A stretch of 64,000 bases of DNA from NCBI RefSeq assembly GCF_910596095.1, contig NC_056552.1, positions 15,945,111-16,009,110 on the forward strand. Direction: 5' to 3'. Source of the DNA: Thunnus maccoyii. Lineage: Eukaryota > Chordata > Actinopteri > Scombriformes > Scombridae. Below, in pieces: positions 1-24,689 of this stretch. A model generated the notes under the pieces. That model did no database searches. It was given only the letters and a program-made list of their open reading frames with translations, and was not told where the DNA came from. A program made the position numbers and the translations under genes. The stretch's first letter is position 1, and each line of letters starts with the position of its first letter.

Positions 1-233
1 TACATAAGGTGCAGATCTACACTATTTACAATCAAATGTTATTCTCTGAAAATCTAAAATTGAAAATGATCGTTTTGATAATTTGATAGTCACTATGTGA
101 CACTGCTGTCTGCATGGGTGTAAATTTTCATAGTACGGCAGGAGGCACCAAAGGTGTGAATTTTCAAATTGTAAGGCAAAAGTGGATAAGTGACATGCAA
201 ATTTAGAATACTTTGCTTACTTTGGTCAGGTTA

Positions 234-1458
<1,225 letters not shown>

Positions 1459-1775
1459 CTGGAAAGAACGTGCTCTAATAATAAGTGGATCTTTAAGCAT
1501 AAATGCTCATTCATACAAAATATATACAGAATATACTGGAACTACATAAAGTGCAGATCTACACTATTTACAATCAAATGTTATTCTCTGAAAATCTAAA
1601 ATTGAAAATGATCGTTTTGATAATTTGATAGTCACCATGTGACACTGCTGTCTGCATGGGTGTAAATTTTCATAGTACCGCAGGAGGCACCAAAGGTGTG
1701 AATTTTCAAATTGTAAGGCAAAAGTGGATAAGTGACATGCAAATTTAGAATACTTTGCTTACTTTGGTCAGGTTA

Positions 1776-3000
<1,225 letters not shown>

Positions 3001-3317
3001 CTGGAAAGAACGTGCTCTAATAATAAGTGGATCTTTAAGCATAAATGCTCATTCATACAAAATATATACAGAATATACTGGAACTACATAAGGTGCAGAT
3101 CTACACTATTTACAATCAAATGTTATTCTCTGAAAATCTAAAATTGAAAATGATCGTTTTGATAATTTGATAGTCACTATGTGACACTGCTGTCTGCATG
3201 GGTGTAAATTTTCATAGTACGGCAGGAGGCACCAAAGGTGTGAATTTTCAAATTGTAAGGCAAAAGTGGATAAGTGACATGCAAATTTAGAATACTTTGC
3301 TTACTTTGGTCAGGTTA

Positions 3318-4542
<1,225 letters not shown>

Positions 4543-4859
4543 CTGGAAAGAACGTGCTCTAATAATAAGTGGATCTTTAAGCATAAATGCTCATTCATAC
4601 AAAATATATACAGAATATACTGGAACTACATAAGGTGCAGATCTACACTATTTACAATCAAATGTTATTCTCTGAAAATCTAAAATTGAAAATGATCGTT
4701 TTGATAATTTGATAGTCACTATGTGACACTGCTGTCTGCATGGGTGTAAATTTTCATAGTACGGCAGGAGGCACCAAAGGTGTGAATTTTCAAATTGTAA
4801 GGCAAAAGTGGATAAGTGACATGCAAATTTAGAATACTTTGCTTACTTTGGTCAGGTTA

Positions 4860-6084
<1,225 letters not shown>

Positions 6085-6403
6085 CTGGAAAGAACGTGCT
6101 CTAATAATAAGTGGATCTTTAAGCATAAATGCTCATTCATACAAAATATATACAGAATATACTGGAACTACATAAAGTGCAGATCTACACTATTTACAAT
6201 CAAATGTTATTCTCTGAAAATCTAAAATTGAAAATGATCGTTTTGATAATTTGATAAAGTCACCATGTGACACTGCTGTCTGCATGGTTGTAAATTTTCA
6301 TAGTACGGCAGGAGGCACCAAAGGTGTGAATTTTCAAATTGTAAGGCAAAAGTGGATAAGTGACATGCAAATTTAGAATACTTTGCTTACTTTGGTCAGG
6401 TTA

Positions 6404-7627
<1,224 letters not shown>

Positions 7628-7951
7628 CTGGAAAGAACGTGCTCTAATAATAAGTGGATCTTTAAGCATAAATGCTCATTCATACAAAATATATACAGAA
7701 TATACTGGAACTACATAAAGTGCAGATCTACACTATTTACAATCAAATGTTATTCTCTGAAAATCTAAAATTGAAAATGATCGTTTTGATAATTTGATAA
7801 AGTCACCATGTGACACTGCTGTCTGCATGGGTGTAAATTTTCATAATACCACAGGAGGCACCAAAGGTGTGAATTTTCAAATTGTAAGGCAAAAGTGGAT
7901 AAGTGACATGCAAATTTAGAATACTTTGCTTACTTTGGTCAGGTTACTTAC

Positions 7952-9168
7952 AATCAGCACTTAACATGCTGGATACTGCCTCTGCGGTTGTAACATCTGG
8001 TCCTGCTGTACCAGTAGCATCAGTAGTAGTAATAGTGATGACAGGAGGTGGCAGGCCAGGACAGGTGTAGCTGCTGTCAGCATCCAGCCCACTGGAGCTG
8101 AACTGGACAAAGCCTGGCTTATCACATGTGATGTGGGAGTCGATCCAGTAATGGTAACTGGACACTCTGGAGTAGACTCCTGGCAGATTGGGCCGAGCAC
8201 AGCCAAAACTAACACTAACGATTCCAGACTGGACCCAGACAGAGCCCTGCTGGTTCACCATTGGACCTCCTGAGTCACCCTGAGGAAAAGGAGAGGGAAC
8301 GTCTCAGAATCTCAGAAAATCTTGAATACATTTACCAACCAGTGACAAATGAAATAAAGTTTGCTACCTGACAAGAGTCTTTGCCTCCTGCCAGAACACC
8401 AGCACAGATCATGTTGTCTGTGACTGTGCCGACTCCATTGAGACAGTTACACTGTCTGTTTCCCAGAACTGGCACCTCCACTTCTTGTAGAGTTTTAGGG
8501 AAGGGTAATGAAACTGAGGAAACAACAAGAAGAGAAACAAATCACACATCGTCCTACAGATTTCACATCACATGAACACTGCACTAAAAGAAAACAGTTT
8601 GTCAGCAACTCAAGCAGACTCACCTCTCTCCTTGACTGCTCCCCAGCCAGTGACCCAGCTATCAGTGCCGTTGTTGAACACACTTCTACTGGCTGCCAGA
8701 CACACAGGTCTGATGTAGTCTGTGAATTCGACTGGTGAGGAGAGTCTGAGCAGAGCGATGTCATTGTTGTTGGTGTTGTTGTCATAGTTTGGATGTAAAA
8801 TGATTCTGGCAACAGTTCTGGACACTTCGTTTGGGTTTTTGCCCTGCAGATTCTGACGACCGAGAGAAACCTGCCATCCAGAAATACTGGTACTAAAGTA
8901 AAAATGACAAAATGGATTGGTTTTAATAGGAACATTGGCTAAAAGTGTTTCCAAAGTACAGATTGAAACACAGTAAAAATCCTTTATCATATTAGAGTTA
9001 CCCACCTGGAGAAGCAGTGAGCAGCAGACATTACCCACTCTCTGTTGATGAGAGAACCACCACAAAGATGGTTGCCAAATCTCTGCAGACTAGCCTGCCA
9101 GGGCCAACTTCCTGCTGGAGCATCTTCACCTCCAACTACCCTGGTGTTCCGCGGAGTGATGCCACACA
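7952..9168 (-). CDS. Protease module 5 of the polyserase, variant substrate pocket
   Basis: Exons: A 9,006-9,168, B 8,624-8,892, C 8,368-8,513, D 7,952-8,279. Catalytic His, Asp and Ser are intact, but two places differ from every other module. The activation sequence is [10 protein letters not shown], with Val for Ile at the new N-terminus. The 214-217 strand reads SVSFGC where the others read SFGFGC, giving Val215 and Ser216 in place of Phe215 and Gly216 at the edge of the S1-S3 pocket. Exon B reads [10 protein letters not shown] like module 1, not the TYRW form of its neighbours, and the spacer has HITCDKPGF with an extra Cys. The mix suggests gene conversion between old and young modules. 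Confidence 0.88.
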
Positions 9169-9633
9169 CTGAAAAGAATGTGCTCTAATAATAAGTGGAT
9201 CTTAAAGTAACCATACTGACTCATACACAAATATGTACAGAGTTTACTTCAATTACATAAAGCCTGGGTGTTCATTAGTTACAAATATATAGTAGTATCC
9301 CAAAATCTTAAATTCAAACTGAACATCTTGATAATTTGTTAAAGTCACCTTGTGACATGGTTGTCTTACAGTATGTCATTTTTCATACAATCAATGAGGG
9401 ATCCAAAGACGTGCATTTTCGATTTTTATGAATAGTGACTTTAAATTGCTGAAAGGAACAATCAGTGTAGGCTTGAAAAAGAACATCTGCACAAATCTGA
9501 GGCTCAACCAGGTGAAGTTGATTGGACGTTCAAAATATTCATACTTTTTTGAATTGTTGGTTGATCATCAATTAGTTGTATGAACAAGGGATAGAATGAC
9601 ATGCATAATCACACTACTATGGTAGACAGGTTA

Positions 9634-10858
<1,225 letters not shown>

Positions 10859-11130
10859 CTGGAAAGAACGTGCTCTAATAATAAGTGGATCTTTAAGCAT
10901 AAATGCTCATTCATACAAAATATACTGGAACTACATAAAGCACAGATCTGCACTATTTACAATCAAATGTTATTCTCTGAAAATCTAAAATTGAAAATGA
11001 TCGTTTTGATAATTTGATAAAGTCACCATGTGACACTGCTGTCTGCATGGGTGCAAATTTTCATAATACCACAGGAGGCACCAAAGGTGTGAATTTTCAA
11101 ATTGTGAGGCAAAAGTGGATAAGTGACATG

Positions 11131-11230
11131 CAAATTTAGAATACTTTGCTTACTTTGGTCAGGTTACTTACATTCAGCACTTAACATGCTGGATACTGCT
11201 TCTGCGGTTGTAACATCTGGTCCTGCTGTA
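11131..11230 (-). pseudogene. Orphan tail of an exon D in the module 3-4 linker intron
   Basis: Between module 3 exon D and module 4 exon A lies a second copy of the last ~55 bases of exon D plus its gtaagtaa donor and flanking intron. The similarity to the array breaks abruptly at about 11,230, where unrelated sequence begins, so there is no acceptor and no catalytic part. It is a breakpoint scar of an unequal exchange or partial duplication. Skipped during splicing it would be harmless. Confidence 0.75.
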
Positions 11231-11387
11231 GCGGCTGAAATTACATATTGTGCGTTTAAATGCAGATATAGAAACTCTGAAAGCAACACGTGGTATACTG
11301 CACCAATGTTCCCCTGGAGTGTCTCATTTTTCTACAAACAGGAAACAGAATGACATGCTTAATCAGAGTACTATGGTAGTCAGGTTA

Positions 11388-13022
<1,635 letters not shown>

Positions 13023-13142
13023 CTGGAGAGGAGATTAAGTTTATATCCACTGATTATTGAGGCCAGTCATGGTAATATAAGATAAGATAAGATAAAATAC
13101 AAATCCATTTATTCCTAAAAGATATACATGTCAAAAAGACTA

Positions 13143-14513
<1,371 letters not shown>

Positions 14514-14603
14514 CTGCAGCAGATATATTGATATTTAGGCATTCAGTGATAACAGATTTACACTGAACTGAAGATGTGCAATGCTAAGCTAACCTATCCT
14601 CTA

Positions 14604-16308
<1,705 letters not shown>

Positions 16309-16503
16309 CTGGAAAAGAGATCAGTAAGGCCAGACTTCAGAAGAACACACAAAACACATTCCAAAAAGTAAAAACACTTTGTCACTGAAAACAGCAGATC
16401 AAAATTGTTTTCAGGCTAATAAATCTCATTACTCATTAACAGTTGCACATAGAAAACTTTAGTGAAATGCAGATGCAATGTAGAGTTTGAGGTGGAAACT
16501 TAC

Positions 16504-16524
16504 CATCAAGCTGAGCATGTGATT
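16504..16524 (-). CDS. Polyserase gene exon 2: 21-base propeptide micro-exon
   Basis: A 21-base exon is bounded by a ttttttccag acceptor and a gtaagt donor. It is too short for ORF finding but keeps the frame exactly: joined to exon 1 and to module 1 it reads ESHAQLD and then VCG. It therefore supplies the short propeptide between the signal peptide and the first cysteine of module 1. The intron to module 1 is about 195 bp. Confidence 0.8.
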
Positions 16525-17767
16525 CTGGAAAAAAGACAACACAAATGGGTCGTATTAATCTGAGTGGACCATTTTCAAGCAAATACCAAACAAAAACACA
16601 CTATGTTCAGCTTGTGTTCTCTTACACAAAGAGTAAGTGTGCCACCTTAATAAAAAAAAAGTCCTCCTCCACTCAAAAATGTTTTTCTTTTTGTTCCTTC
16701 AGTTGGATGTTTGAGCTTCATTGTGCAGAATGACGCATGTGCAGAGTGTGAGAATAGAGTGTGAGTCTATTTTTTAGCACATGCTGATTTATTTGGGGAT
16801 GTTACACATCAATAGCTATTTTAATGCAGTGCTCAGAAGCTGATAGAACAGCATCTGTCAGTATCCTTAGTGATGGACGTTTCCTGTTCTTAGAGTCGTG
16901 AATGTTAGAGGTGATTCAGCATTCATTTTAAAATTAAATACAACTGTCTTTAAATTAAAGTAATCACAAAATGGAAACTTTACTTTAATTAATGAATTCT
17001 GATATAGCATGTGATAGAGAGATACATAATGCCAAAGATTAAATGTCAAAGCCCTCTAGAAAAGTTCAAATGAATTTCAATCCACTAAGAAAATTAATGA
17101 AATAATTTAGCATGTAAAGATAGAATAAATTACCCAGGAAAATAACCCTTTTACCAATAATTTTTCTGAGGGAAAAAAAATCACATAAATTACAAATACT
17201 GATGTTAAATAAAAGAGAAAGCTTTTGGAGGCTGACATGTTCATCTATTACAGAAAAACAGATAAAAAGTAATAGTAAAAGTAGTCAAATCTGCATGTTA
17301 ACCAGCTTACCTTATTATGTTACATAAAACGTCTTAGAATGTATGATAATGAGTTATAACAGATATTATACCAACACTAAATCACTGCCACAAAAACAAT
17401 GAGTTATGTGGAGGCTCACACATTTACTGTATACCAATACTGTATATACCATTTTAAAATATGTAGGATTAAATAACAGGTTTCCAACTGAAAACATACT
17501 TGGTCTTTATAACAACTTCATCCAAATTACTGCTGCCTTTGCTTGGATTATTATCAAACAGATGTATATTATTACACCACATCTAACATCCAGTTGCTGC
17601 ACTGTGTTTAAAAGCTCAGTCAAGCCAAAATCAGTAGCCAGGTAGATCAATTTGAAGTGTTTGTTTCTAATTTCTAAACATGCCTACTCTTGTATATTAA
17701 ACTACTTTGACAGCATCTGCGGCTCAACAAAGAGGTTGAATCTAGGTCTAATCTAAGTGTGACATAC

Positions 17768-17822
17768 CTGTAGATAAAAGGCTTGCCAGAGCCAAAACGC
17801 AGATCCATTTCCTCAAAGCCAT
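17768..17822 (-). CDS. Polyserase gene exon 1: signal peptide
   Basis: This first coding exon encodes MALRKWICVLALASLLST and ends in phase 1 at a GT donor (ACAG|gtatgt). The hydrophobic run after Lys5 is a typical cleavable signal peptide, so the product is secreted or enters the secretory pathway. It is the only signal-peptide exon seen for the whole array to its left, and no catalytic module has its own ATG exon or promoter-like TATA box. That is the main reason for reading the array as one gene rather than ten. Intron 1 (16,525-17,767) is about 1.2 kb, AT-rich and contains nothing I recognise. Confidence 0.85.
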
Positions 17823-17845
17823 TTTGTGACTGCACAGTCCTTGTT

Positions 17846-17885
17846 TGTCACTCTTTATATACTTTGTTTGACCTGTCACCTGCCA
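17846..17885 (-). promoter_or_regulatory. TATA promoter of the polyserase gene
   Basis: On the minus strand a TATATAAAG box lies at 17,853-17,861, about 32-40 bases before the initiator ATG at 17,822. TATA spacing rules would put the start of transcription near 17,828, which leaves a leader of only a few bases. A CACCTG E-box lies just upstream at 17,877-17,882. TATA promoters with very short leaders are usual for secreted digestive-type proteases, but tissue of expression cannot be read from this sequence alone. Confidence 0.65.
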
Positions 17886-20800
17886 AGAGGTGTGCCCCTC
17901 CCCACATACCATCCAAAAAGTTAATTGGTAGATTAAAGGTGAGGTGAGGTTAGTTGCCAACATAAACACAGAGCTAGATTAAAACAGAGTGTAGAGTAGA
18001 ATATCAATTTCCTCCTTTTTTTAATGTGATATCTAAAATTCTTAAAAAATCATCAGCACTGCTTAATATTGCATCAATAAAACTATAATGACTGCTCTTT
18101 TAGAGTTCTATTTTTGAATATATATTGAGGCTTCACTTCCTCTGGGTTCCCATTAAAGACGGGGTCATACCAGTCGCACACCCAGTGCAAAAAACCTGTT
18201 ACACCCCAAGGTTGAGAAATAGTCAGCAGTGGAATATTTTTACAAAATATGATGAACGTGTCTGTTTGCATTGTTTTCAGGACAATTATGTATCTCAACA
18301 CCTTTGCATTATGTATTTAAAATGAGATTAGGGAGACAAAACATCTCCTGGTTATTATGTCATGTTATTATGTCTTGCACACTCCCTGATGTCTTGCTGA
18401 CCTGACGGTGAAGTGTTCATGCAACTCATGACGCCTATTTATAACAATCATTTCATAATCATTTAAAAAGAAATACAATCCTTATATTAATCAGATTAAA
18501 TGGAATGTATCTACAGTATGATGTCAGTTTATTGTGCCAGTAATGCATGATTTCATGTTGGTTGCTGAGTAATCCAAAAAAGTTCAACTCATAACATAAA
18601 TCACTGGCATTATTCATCACAATGAAAGATAGCAATTATCAGCAATGGTACATTGTCACGTATTCACAGATCTTCTATCTAAATATATCCATTACAACTC
18701 ATCACTGATAAGTCCTGTAATTGTCTCTCAGTGCAGTTCATATAAAAGGAAATAAACAAAGGTAAAGAATTCAAACAGCAATGAATAGCTGTCACTCATT
18801 ACACAGCTCAAGTAACAAAAACAATGTGACAAGGGTACTTATGTGTTCATGTTATGACTGCAACCTTACACCTCATCCATCATTTTGTATATTCTTAAAG
18901 TGCAAATATGCATTTTGACAATGGGAAGAAAAACCCTTTCAAAGGCAGTTACATAACATCTCAAAACAACATTGCATGCTGCTTGTTGATAATTGTTCAC
19001 CATTGTTCTCAGTGAAACTTGGATTAAAGTTACACCCATTCAGTATTCACTTGTATGACTTCTTACATCTTGTAATTTTAAAAAAAAAGTTTAAAACTTT
19101 TAGCTTAGCTCCTACTATCTGAACCATATAATTAACTTTGATCTAATATACTACTATCACTTCCTCTCATCAAGAAGAAGTACAGAAGAACATAGCATGT
19201 TGAAAGTAACATTATTTTTATAGTAGTTTTGGTCCTGTCTTCAATCAAGAGAGACACAACATGATTCACAGACTGGAAGCTTGGTGAATATTGACACACG
19301 ATGGGTTATACCTTTCACGATTTATTAATTAATAATGAATGAATAAAAAGTTTAAATGCTTTCCTGCTTCCTGGAATGATTACATGGTCAGATTGTTTAT
19401 TCATTCATTATTATTTATTCATTTATACTTTCAGTCTTGTTAAGGCATTAGAAACAATCAAACCATGATCTAATCTCACTCATAATTATGTGGAAATGTG
19501 CTGATGAACATCAACACTGCAAAGTTGATCCCGACTCACTTCAGAAAGTGAAAATGAAGAAAGTGAGACACAAATTAGAATACAATTGCTATTTTACTGA
19601 CACTTTTGTAACTCTCTTGATCTCAAATCATAAATATTAAGGTTATCACAAAAAAGTCTGGAACTTCCTGCAATGTATGGTTAATTTAAAGGAAATCTGT
19701 GCACACACACTAAATGAAGGAAAAGGCTGTAAAATGCAACCAGACCACAGTACCAGGAAAAAGGAGAGCATGCTGAGGTCTGATCTTTCATTAGTCACCC
19801 ATCGTTTCTGGTTATCATTTGTAAAGAGGAGAAGCGGCCTCATCATGATGGTGTCAGAGTTCAAAAGCAACTGACTGAGTCACTGGTTGTTAAGAATCAG
19901 CTAGTTATGGAAAACTACCGATAGACCAAGAAAACTGTATGAGGTTGATGACAGAAAGAGTGAATAAGTATTTGAGGAACGAGGAAAAGAGAACAGAGTT
20001 AGAACAACCATCAGAAACGAAGCTTAAATTAGACAAGAATGTCAGTTTGGTTGTGTTGTGACGTGGTCTTTGTATGCATCTTTTCTTTACACATCATCTT
20101 TCCACACTGCAAGGTATGAAGAACACTGACAAAAGCTGCTGGAACATACTGTATCTTTGAGTGTTGGCAGTCACCTTGTTTAAGCCACTCATTCATCATT
20201 GGTATCAAAATATTTGGTTGTTATGACAGAAGTTAAGGATCTGCGTGCTAACAGAAACACACACGCAACTTAATTTGCAGTTTTAAAGAGCTAAACTTAA
20301 TCTGCAAGGTGATAATAATATAATAGTAGAATATTTTGCCAGTTAAAAGTCACATCAAAATTATTCTTTATATGCTTATTTTTTCTCCTGGCAAACATCT
20401 AATCTTTCTTTGTTTCAAAAAAAGAGATGTAACAACTAGGGCTGTCATGATATCCCATTTTCACTACAAGATTATTGTGGCCAAGAGAATTCACGATAAT
20501 GATATTATTGTGATATCTATAGGAAATCTGACAAAAAAAAAATAATGCTATCAGTCAAATCATCTTTAACTTTGTTTATTATGTGTTTTGTCTCTTTTCT
20601 GGCAAATGAATTACACTCAAAATATGAGTGTAGGGAGGTATGTAACTATAACTGTACAAAAACGCACAAAAAGAACAATTACACTTAATGGAAAAGACAA
20701 AAGATGATATTATCATATGTGTATTACTAACATGATATCAATACTTCATTTTTAAAATATCACGTTATAGCCAATATCATGACTGGTGTACAATGACACC

Positions 20801-22180
20801 CCTGCCAACCAAATAGACTGTTGGACTCTGCTCTGGTAAAATCAGATAAATCAGTATTTTGGACAATGAACAATTTGACAATGTCATTATTAATCTGATG
20901 CTTTAATGACTCTAGTAGCAGTGGAGTCAGTTTGGCTGAAATCCTAAACTACTGATGTGATTACTAACTGAATCTTAGTCTAGGATGACATGATGGCAGT
21001 ACGATTTTAATAAGTACAAGATCTCACATTTCAGGTAATTTAATCATTTGACAAGTTACTAGATTTATGGTAGAAATTTGAACAGAAATAAGGCAAGACA
21101 TGTATGATTAGTACAGTAAGTATAATAGCAGTAAATAAAATAGTAGTGTTGGTGGATTTCTTTGATGTGTGATGAGTTCAACATATACTTGAGTTAACAA
21201 AATGAAAAAATAAGCCACTCACTCTAGTCAAGTAATGTTCAAAATCCTAAAAGGGGAAGTGAGCCTTTAAGTCTGCCCTCTGATATCTTATTTTTACACT
21301 TACTTCTCACAGAGTAAGCCTTCTAGTTTCATTTTTATAGCTTACATCCTTCTCTGTGTACTTGTCATGCAGCTCCATCTAGTGTTCAGTAACTGGGCCT
21401 GAAACTCATAATACTGTTTACGTGAACACAACACTGTATGGCTTAGCCATATGATGTGAGTACATTGGTCTAGTGTAGCAAAAACCAGTGTGATTCAGTT
21501 GTATGGGTTGATTAGTATACAAGGACACAGACACAACAGCCCAAACCAGGCAGTGTCAGCAGTTTTCAACCTGTTCTCCCTGCCTAACCACCTACAGGTA
21601 AGAAGAGTGACAGCTGTAGTGGATCTGCAGATAAAGACAAATATGCACCACCGTGCTAACAGCTACTGTTTTTGTGTGTGTTTGAGGTTCTATATATTAC
21701 ATTTTAAAATCTGCTGTATACTCGTTAGAGGACAGACGTCATACTGGGTGTCCTCTGTATTCCTGGTATGTGTTTAAGTGATCGGACAATGAGGGAACAG
21801 CTCCCTCCTGTGGAAAATCTGCAGCCTGCAGAATGTGAATGAGTGAACTTTTAATATTGTGACATCTTTAACTATGGAAAGACAAAAATGCAGAACTTAA
21901 AAAAGATACAAAAGATATTATAAAACGAGTGAACTAAACTAGAATTTCACAAGACTTTCTATGTTAACCCCCATTTTTCAACCAGACATGACATGTAAAA
22001 ATGGCAATACATGATAATCCTGAAGATTTAGCTCCATCTGCTGATTACATTGACTAGCTGCAATGTTCAAACTGCATTCCTTTCCTACTCAACTGAAGAT
22101 TATATCAATTTTTAGGACTTCTGTTGAATTCACAAGCCACACTGAAATCACATCAGACAGTTGGTTGTATTCAAAAATGT
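17886..22180. other. Intergenic interval, polyserase to vkorc1
   Basis: About 4.3 kb of AT-rich sequence separates the polyserase promoter from the 3' end of vkorc1. I see no exon with splice sites and family similarity. It contains one MITE-like element at 20,436-20,812. Short open frames here have no recognisable motif. Confidence 0.6.
20436..20812. mobile_element. MITE-like element, CTAGGGCTG ends
   Basis: The left end reads CTAGGGCTGTCATGATATC. The right end (caatgacacccctgcc) is an imperfect inverted copy. Many ATATCG/CGATAT-like words lie between. Related GGGCTGG-ended copies occur at 26,482-26,818 and 35,721-36,020. Such short, non-coding, inverted-ended elements are common in fish genomes and usually derive from hAT-type DNA transposons; the family is not certain. 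Confidence 0.55.
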
Positions 22181-22379
22181 TGCTGCTTTATTTAGTTTCT
22201 GTACTGAAAATGATCTTCTGAAATACCTCTCCAGTCCTGTTTCTCTAAAATGTCTCAACAGTTGTAAACAGCGCAGAAATACTGTGGGAAAGAATCGGCT
22301 TTCAGATCCAGTGTGAGCTTCAGGTCAGCAGAAAAAAAAACAAAAAACAGAAGGTGTTGAATTTCACAAGTAACACGTT

Positions 22380-23371
22380 CTATCCGGCCTTTTCCTTCAT
22401 TCCTTCAATTGCGCTCTTTCGTTTCAGGTTGGTGAAAAGCAACGCAAAGTTGATAATATATGTTGACACGCAGACCATGCAGAAATCACCCAGAACAAAG
22501 GTGAGAATAGATGCGAGATAGAGTGAGCCAGCCACAGACACCCAGGACGAGAGAACCAAAAACATGGCAGCTCTCTTGGACAGTGTCAGTCCTGCAATTG
22601 AGACAAACACAAAGAGCTCAGTCAGTAAGGATTATTTGGGAAATCCTGCATAAACCATGACAGATATATTTGATTTTTAAAACTGATAAGAACTTAATAC
22701 ATTTGTGCAATAATATAATATAATCAATCATGTAATCATATAAGTATTTTCTGCAGTTGAATGACTAAAACATCAAAAATAATGATAATCCCTCCCTCTG
22801 GTCCTAGTACAAGCTTGATGAACAGTCTCTCATCTAGTCTGGGTGCCTTATAATAATGTTAAAAGAAGAGACCTAAAACCTTGGTGTATTTTTGGATTCA
22901 CAGTTGTCTTTTGGTGCTCAGGTGCAGTCTTGCTTTATCCAACTGAGACACTTAACTAAGATAAGGTCATTCCTCTCATTTGCAGACCTAGAAAAGGTCA
23001 TCCAAGCTTTTATATCCTCCAGACTTTACTGCAACACACTTTATTTGGTAGGAGAAACATCCAAAGACTTATACAAAATGCTGCTGCCAGACTTTTAATA
23101 CGTTCTAAAAGAAGCAATCACATCATACTGATCATCACTGCCCTTCGCACTGCCCTGTAAGTTTTAGATTTGATTTTAAGATTTTACTTGTCATTTTTAA
23201 AGGCTTGCACAGTCAGGTTCCTGCTTATATCTGTGACCTACTCACCCCATATGAGCCTGATTGCTGCTTGAGATCCTCTATGTTTATGTTTTGAATTTTA
23301 TTTACTTTTTAATTCTTGTTCATACTGTGAAGCACTTTGCAACTTTGTTTTTAAAGGTGATAGATAAAGTG

Positions 23372-23431
<60 letters not shown>

Positions 23432-24257
23432 ATAACATGCATATACCTCATTCTTTTATTGAAATATGCAATAGTGAATTTAGCTGAAATGCAGGCCGAA
23501 CCATGGTTCACTGACTTTCTGGACTGCTTACAGTTTAGCTTTCAGACACTGTAATTTGTAGAAGACAATGACAGACTAACCAAGGCCCAGCTGCAAAGTG
23601 TAGAATATGATGCCAAGCACACTGTTGGGCTGGTTCAGAGGGCTATCTTTGGCAACAAAGAACTGGACCAAACCAAAACCACGTCCCCATCTGCCAGGAA
23701 AGAAATGAAAAACTGTTAGATCCACATATTATTGAGTAGAAAAGGAAAAGAGATTATGAGAGATTTATACTTCAAAATCAGATAAATCAGAAATGCAGCA
23801 CAAGTTTATTTTGCAAAAATAAAATGAAAAGCAATTTGACAAGAAGATTTACAACAGGTAATATGTACTTGGCATTCACATGATGGGAAATAGTAGTTGT
23901 GTCAAGCACTTTCAAAGGAATTTGTAAAACGTGGCAATGAAAGGTGGTCGCAACTACTTCAATTTGCAAGCAAGAGTTAGAATCCCAATTGAAACTATGG
24001 TCTCTAACACAGGTCGAGGTACAATAGCGCAGGTAAGTTCCCAAAACAATCAGAGGAATAAAAACATACCTGGAGGTAAAAACTTTGGAGCAGCTCACAG
24101 ACTCCCCCAGGTCACACATCGCTCTGTAATCTGGGTTACTCTCTCGGGACAGCTCGACGTGAAGCGCATAAACTGACAAAACCAAACCAAAAACGCATAG
24201 AAAAATGCGCATTTTTCTCTCCCACTTCGGTAGCCCCTGAGTAACAGCCGCTGCCAT
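22380..24257 (-). CDS. vkorc1: Vitamin K epoxide reductase complex subunit 1
   Basis: Three exons: 24,070-24,257, 23,581-23,690 and 22,380-22,591, giving 169 residues (human VKORC1 has 163). The enzyme is an ER membrane protein that reduces vitamin K epoxide and quinone for gamma-carboxylation of clotting and bone proteins. Exon 1 encodes a first membrane segment ([17 protein letters not shown]) and CDLGESVSC, the loop cysteine pair. Exon 2 encodes RWGRGFGLV and NQPNSVLG, and exon 3 the DFCMVC active-site CXXC flanked by membrane helices. DYRAMCDLG and VYALHVE fit VKORC1 better than the VKORC1L1 paralogue. The exon phases (2, then 1) are as expected. An AATAAA on the minus strand at 22,187-22,192 is a likely polyadenylation signal. 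Confidence 0.93.
22862..23371 (+). mobile_element. 3' end of a CR1/L2-type LINE in vkorc1 intron 2
   Basis: Translated pieces read like the end of a non-LTR reverse transcriptase: [16 protein letters not shown], then [29 protein letters not shown] and, after frame breaks, KMLLPDF. It ends in an (ATT)n tract, as these LINEs often do. It is a dead 5'-truncated copy, in the orientation opposite to vkorc1. Confidence 0.75.
23372..23431. repeat. (ATT)n microsatellite
   Basis: About 20 copies of ATT follow the LINE 3' end and are probably its expanded tail. Confidence 0.95.
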
Positions 24258-24279
24258 GTTTATTCACAACTCCAGCGAG

Positions 24280-24440
24280 GAATAGGGTGAGTAAAAGTGC
24301 CACGGTGTGCTGGGGCGACTTTTCTTTAGACTTTCTCCCTCATTCAGTGGTCCTCCTAGTGAAGACGACGTGTTAAAAGTCAGATTCTCACTTTTGATTG
24401 GCCTAGGCGATTTTGGTCCCTGCATTTCATTGGACGGTCG
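24280..24440 (-). promoter_or_regulatory. vkorc1 promoter region with two CCAAT boxes
   Basis: Upstream of the vkorc1 ATG the minus strand has two CCAAT motifs (plus-strand ATTGG at about 24,398 and 24,431) with no TATA box. This is the usual form of a housekeeping promoter. Confidence 0.45.
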
Positions 24441-24626
24441 GGTGCAGATGTTTGGCCTAAGGCCAGAGGGGTGTTTACTGTGGACTTCAGTCTGTTTGGC
24501 CTTTAGGAAAAATATAACTGCCCTCACTGTTCAGACCCTGCCACTGCAACTTTTATTACATAATATATGTAATTACAGCTCCCAAAATGTTCTGTCTAAA
24601 TAAATTATTCCTAATGTACTGTAACA

Positions 24627-24627
24627 G

Positions 24628-24688
<61 letters not shown>
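24627..24688. repeat. (CTAT)n microsatellite
   Basis: About 15 copies of the tetranucleotide. The following ~100 bases (gggctttattgg...ttgccaaagcaag) look like the end of a dispersed fish repeat. Confidence 0.95.

Positions 24689-24689
<1 letters not shown>

Noticed and set aside
18083-18301. Short minus-strand frame with VCDWYDPVFNGNPEE
   Set aside because: It looked protein-like for about 30 residues, but I recognise no family and see no splice sites or neighbouring exons. It may be an old repeat.
23261-23554. Isoleucine-repeat proteins
   Set aside because: They are translations of the (ATT)n microsatellite.
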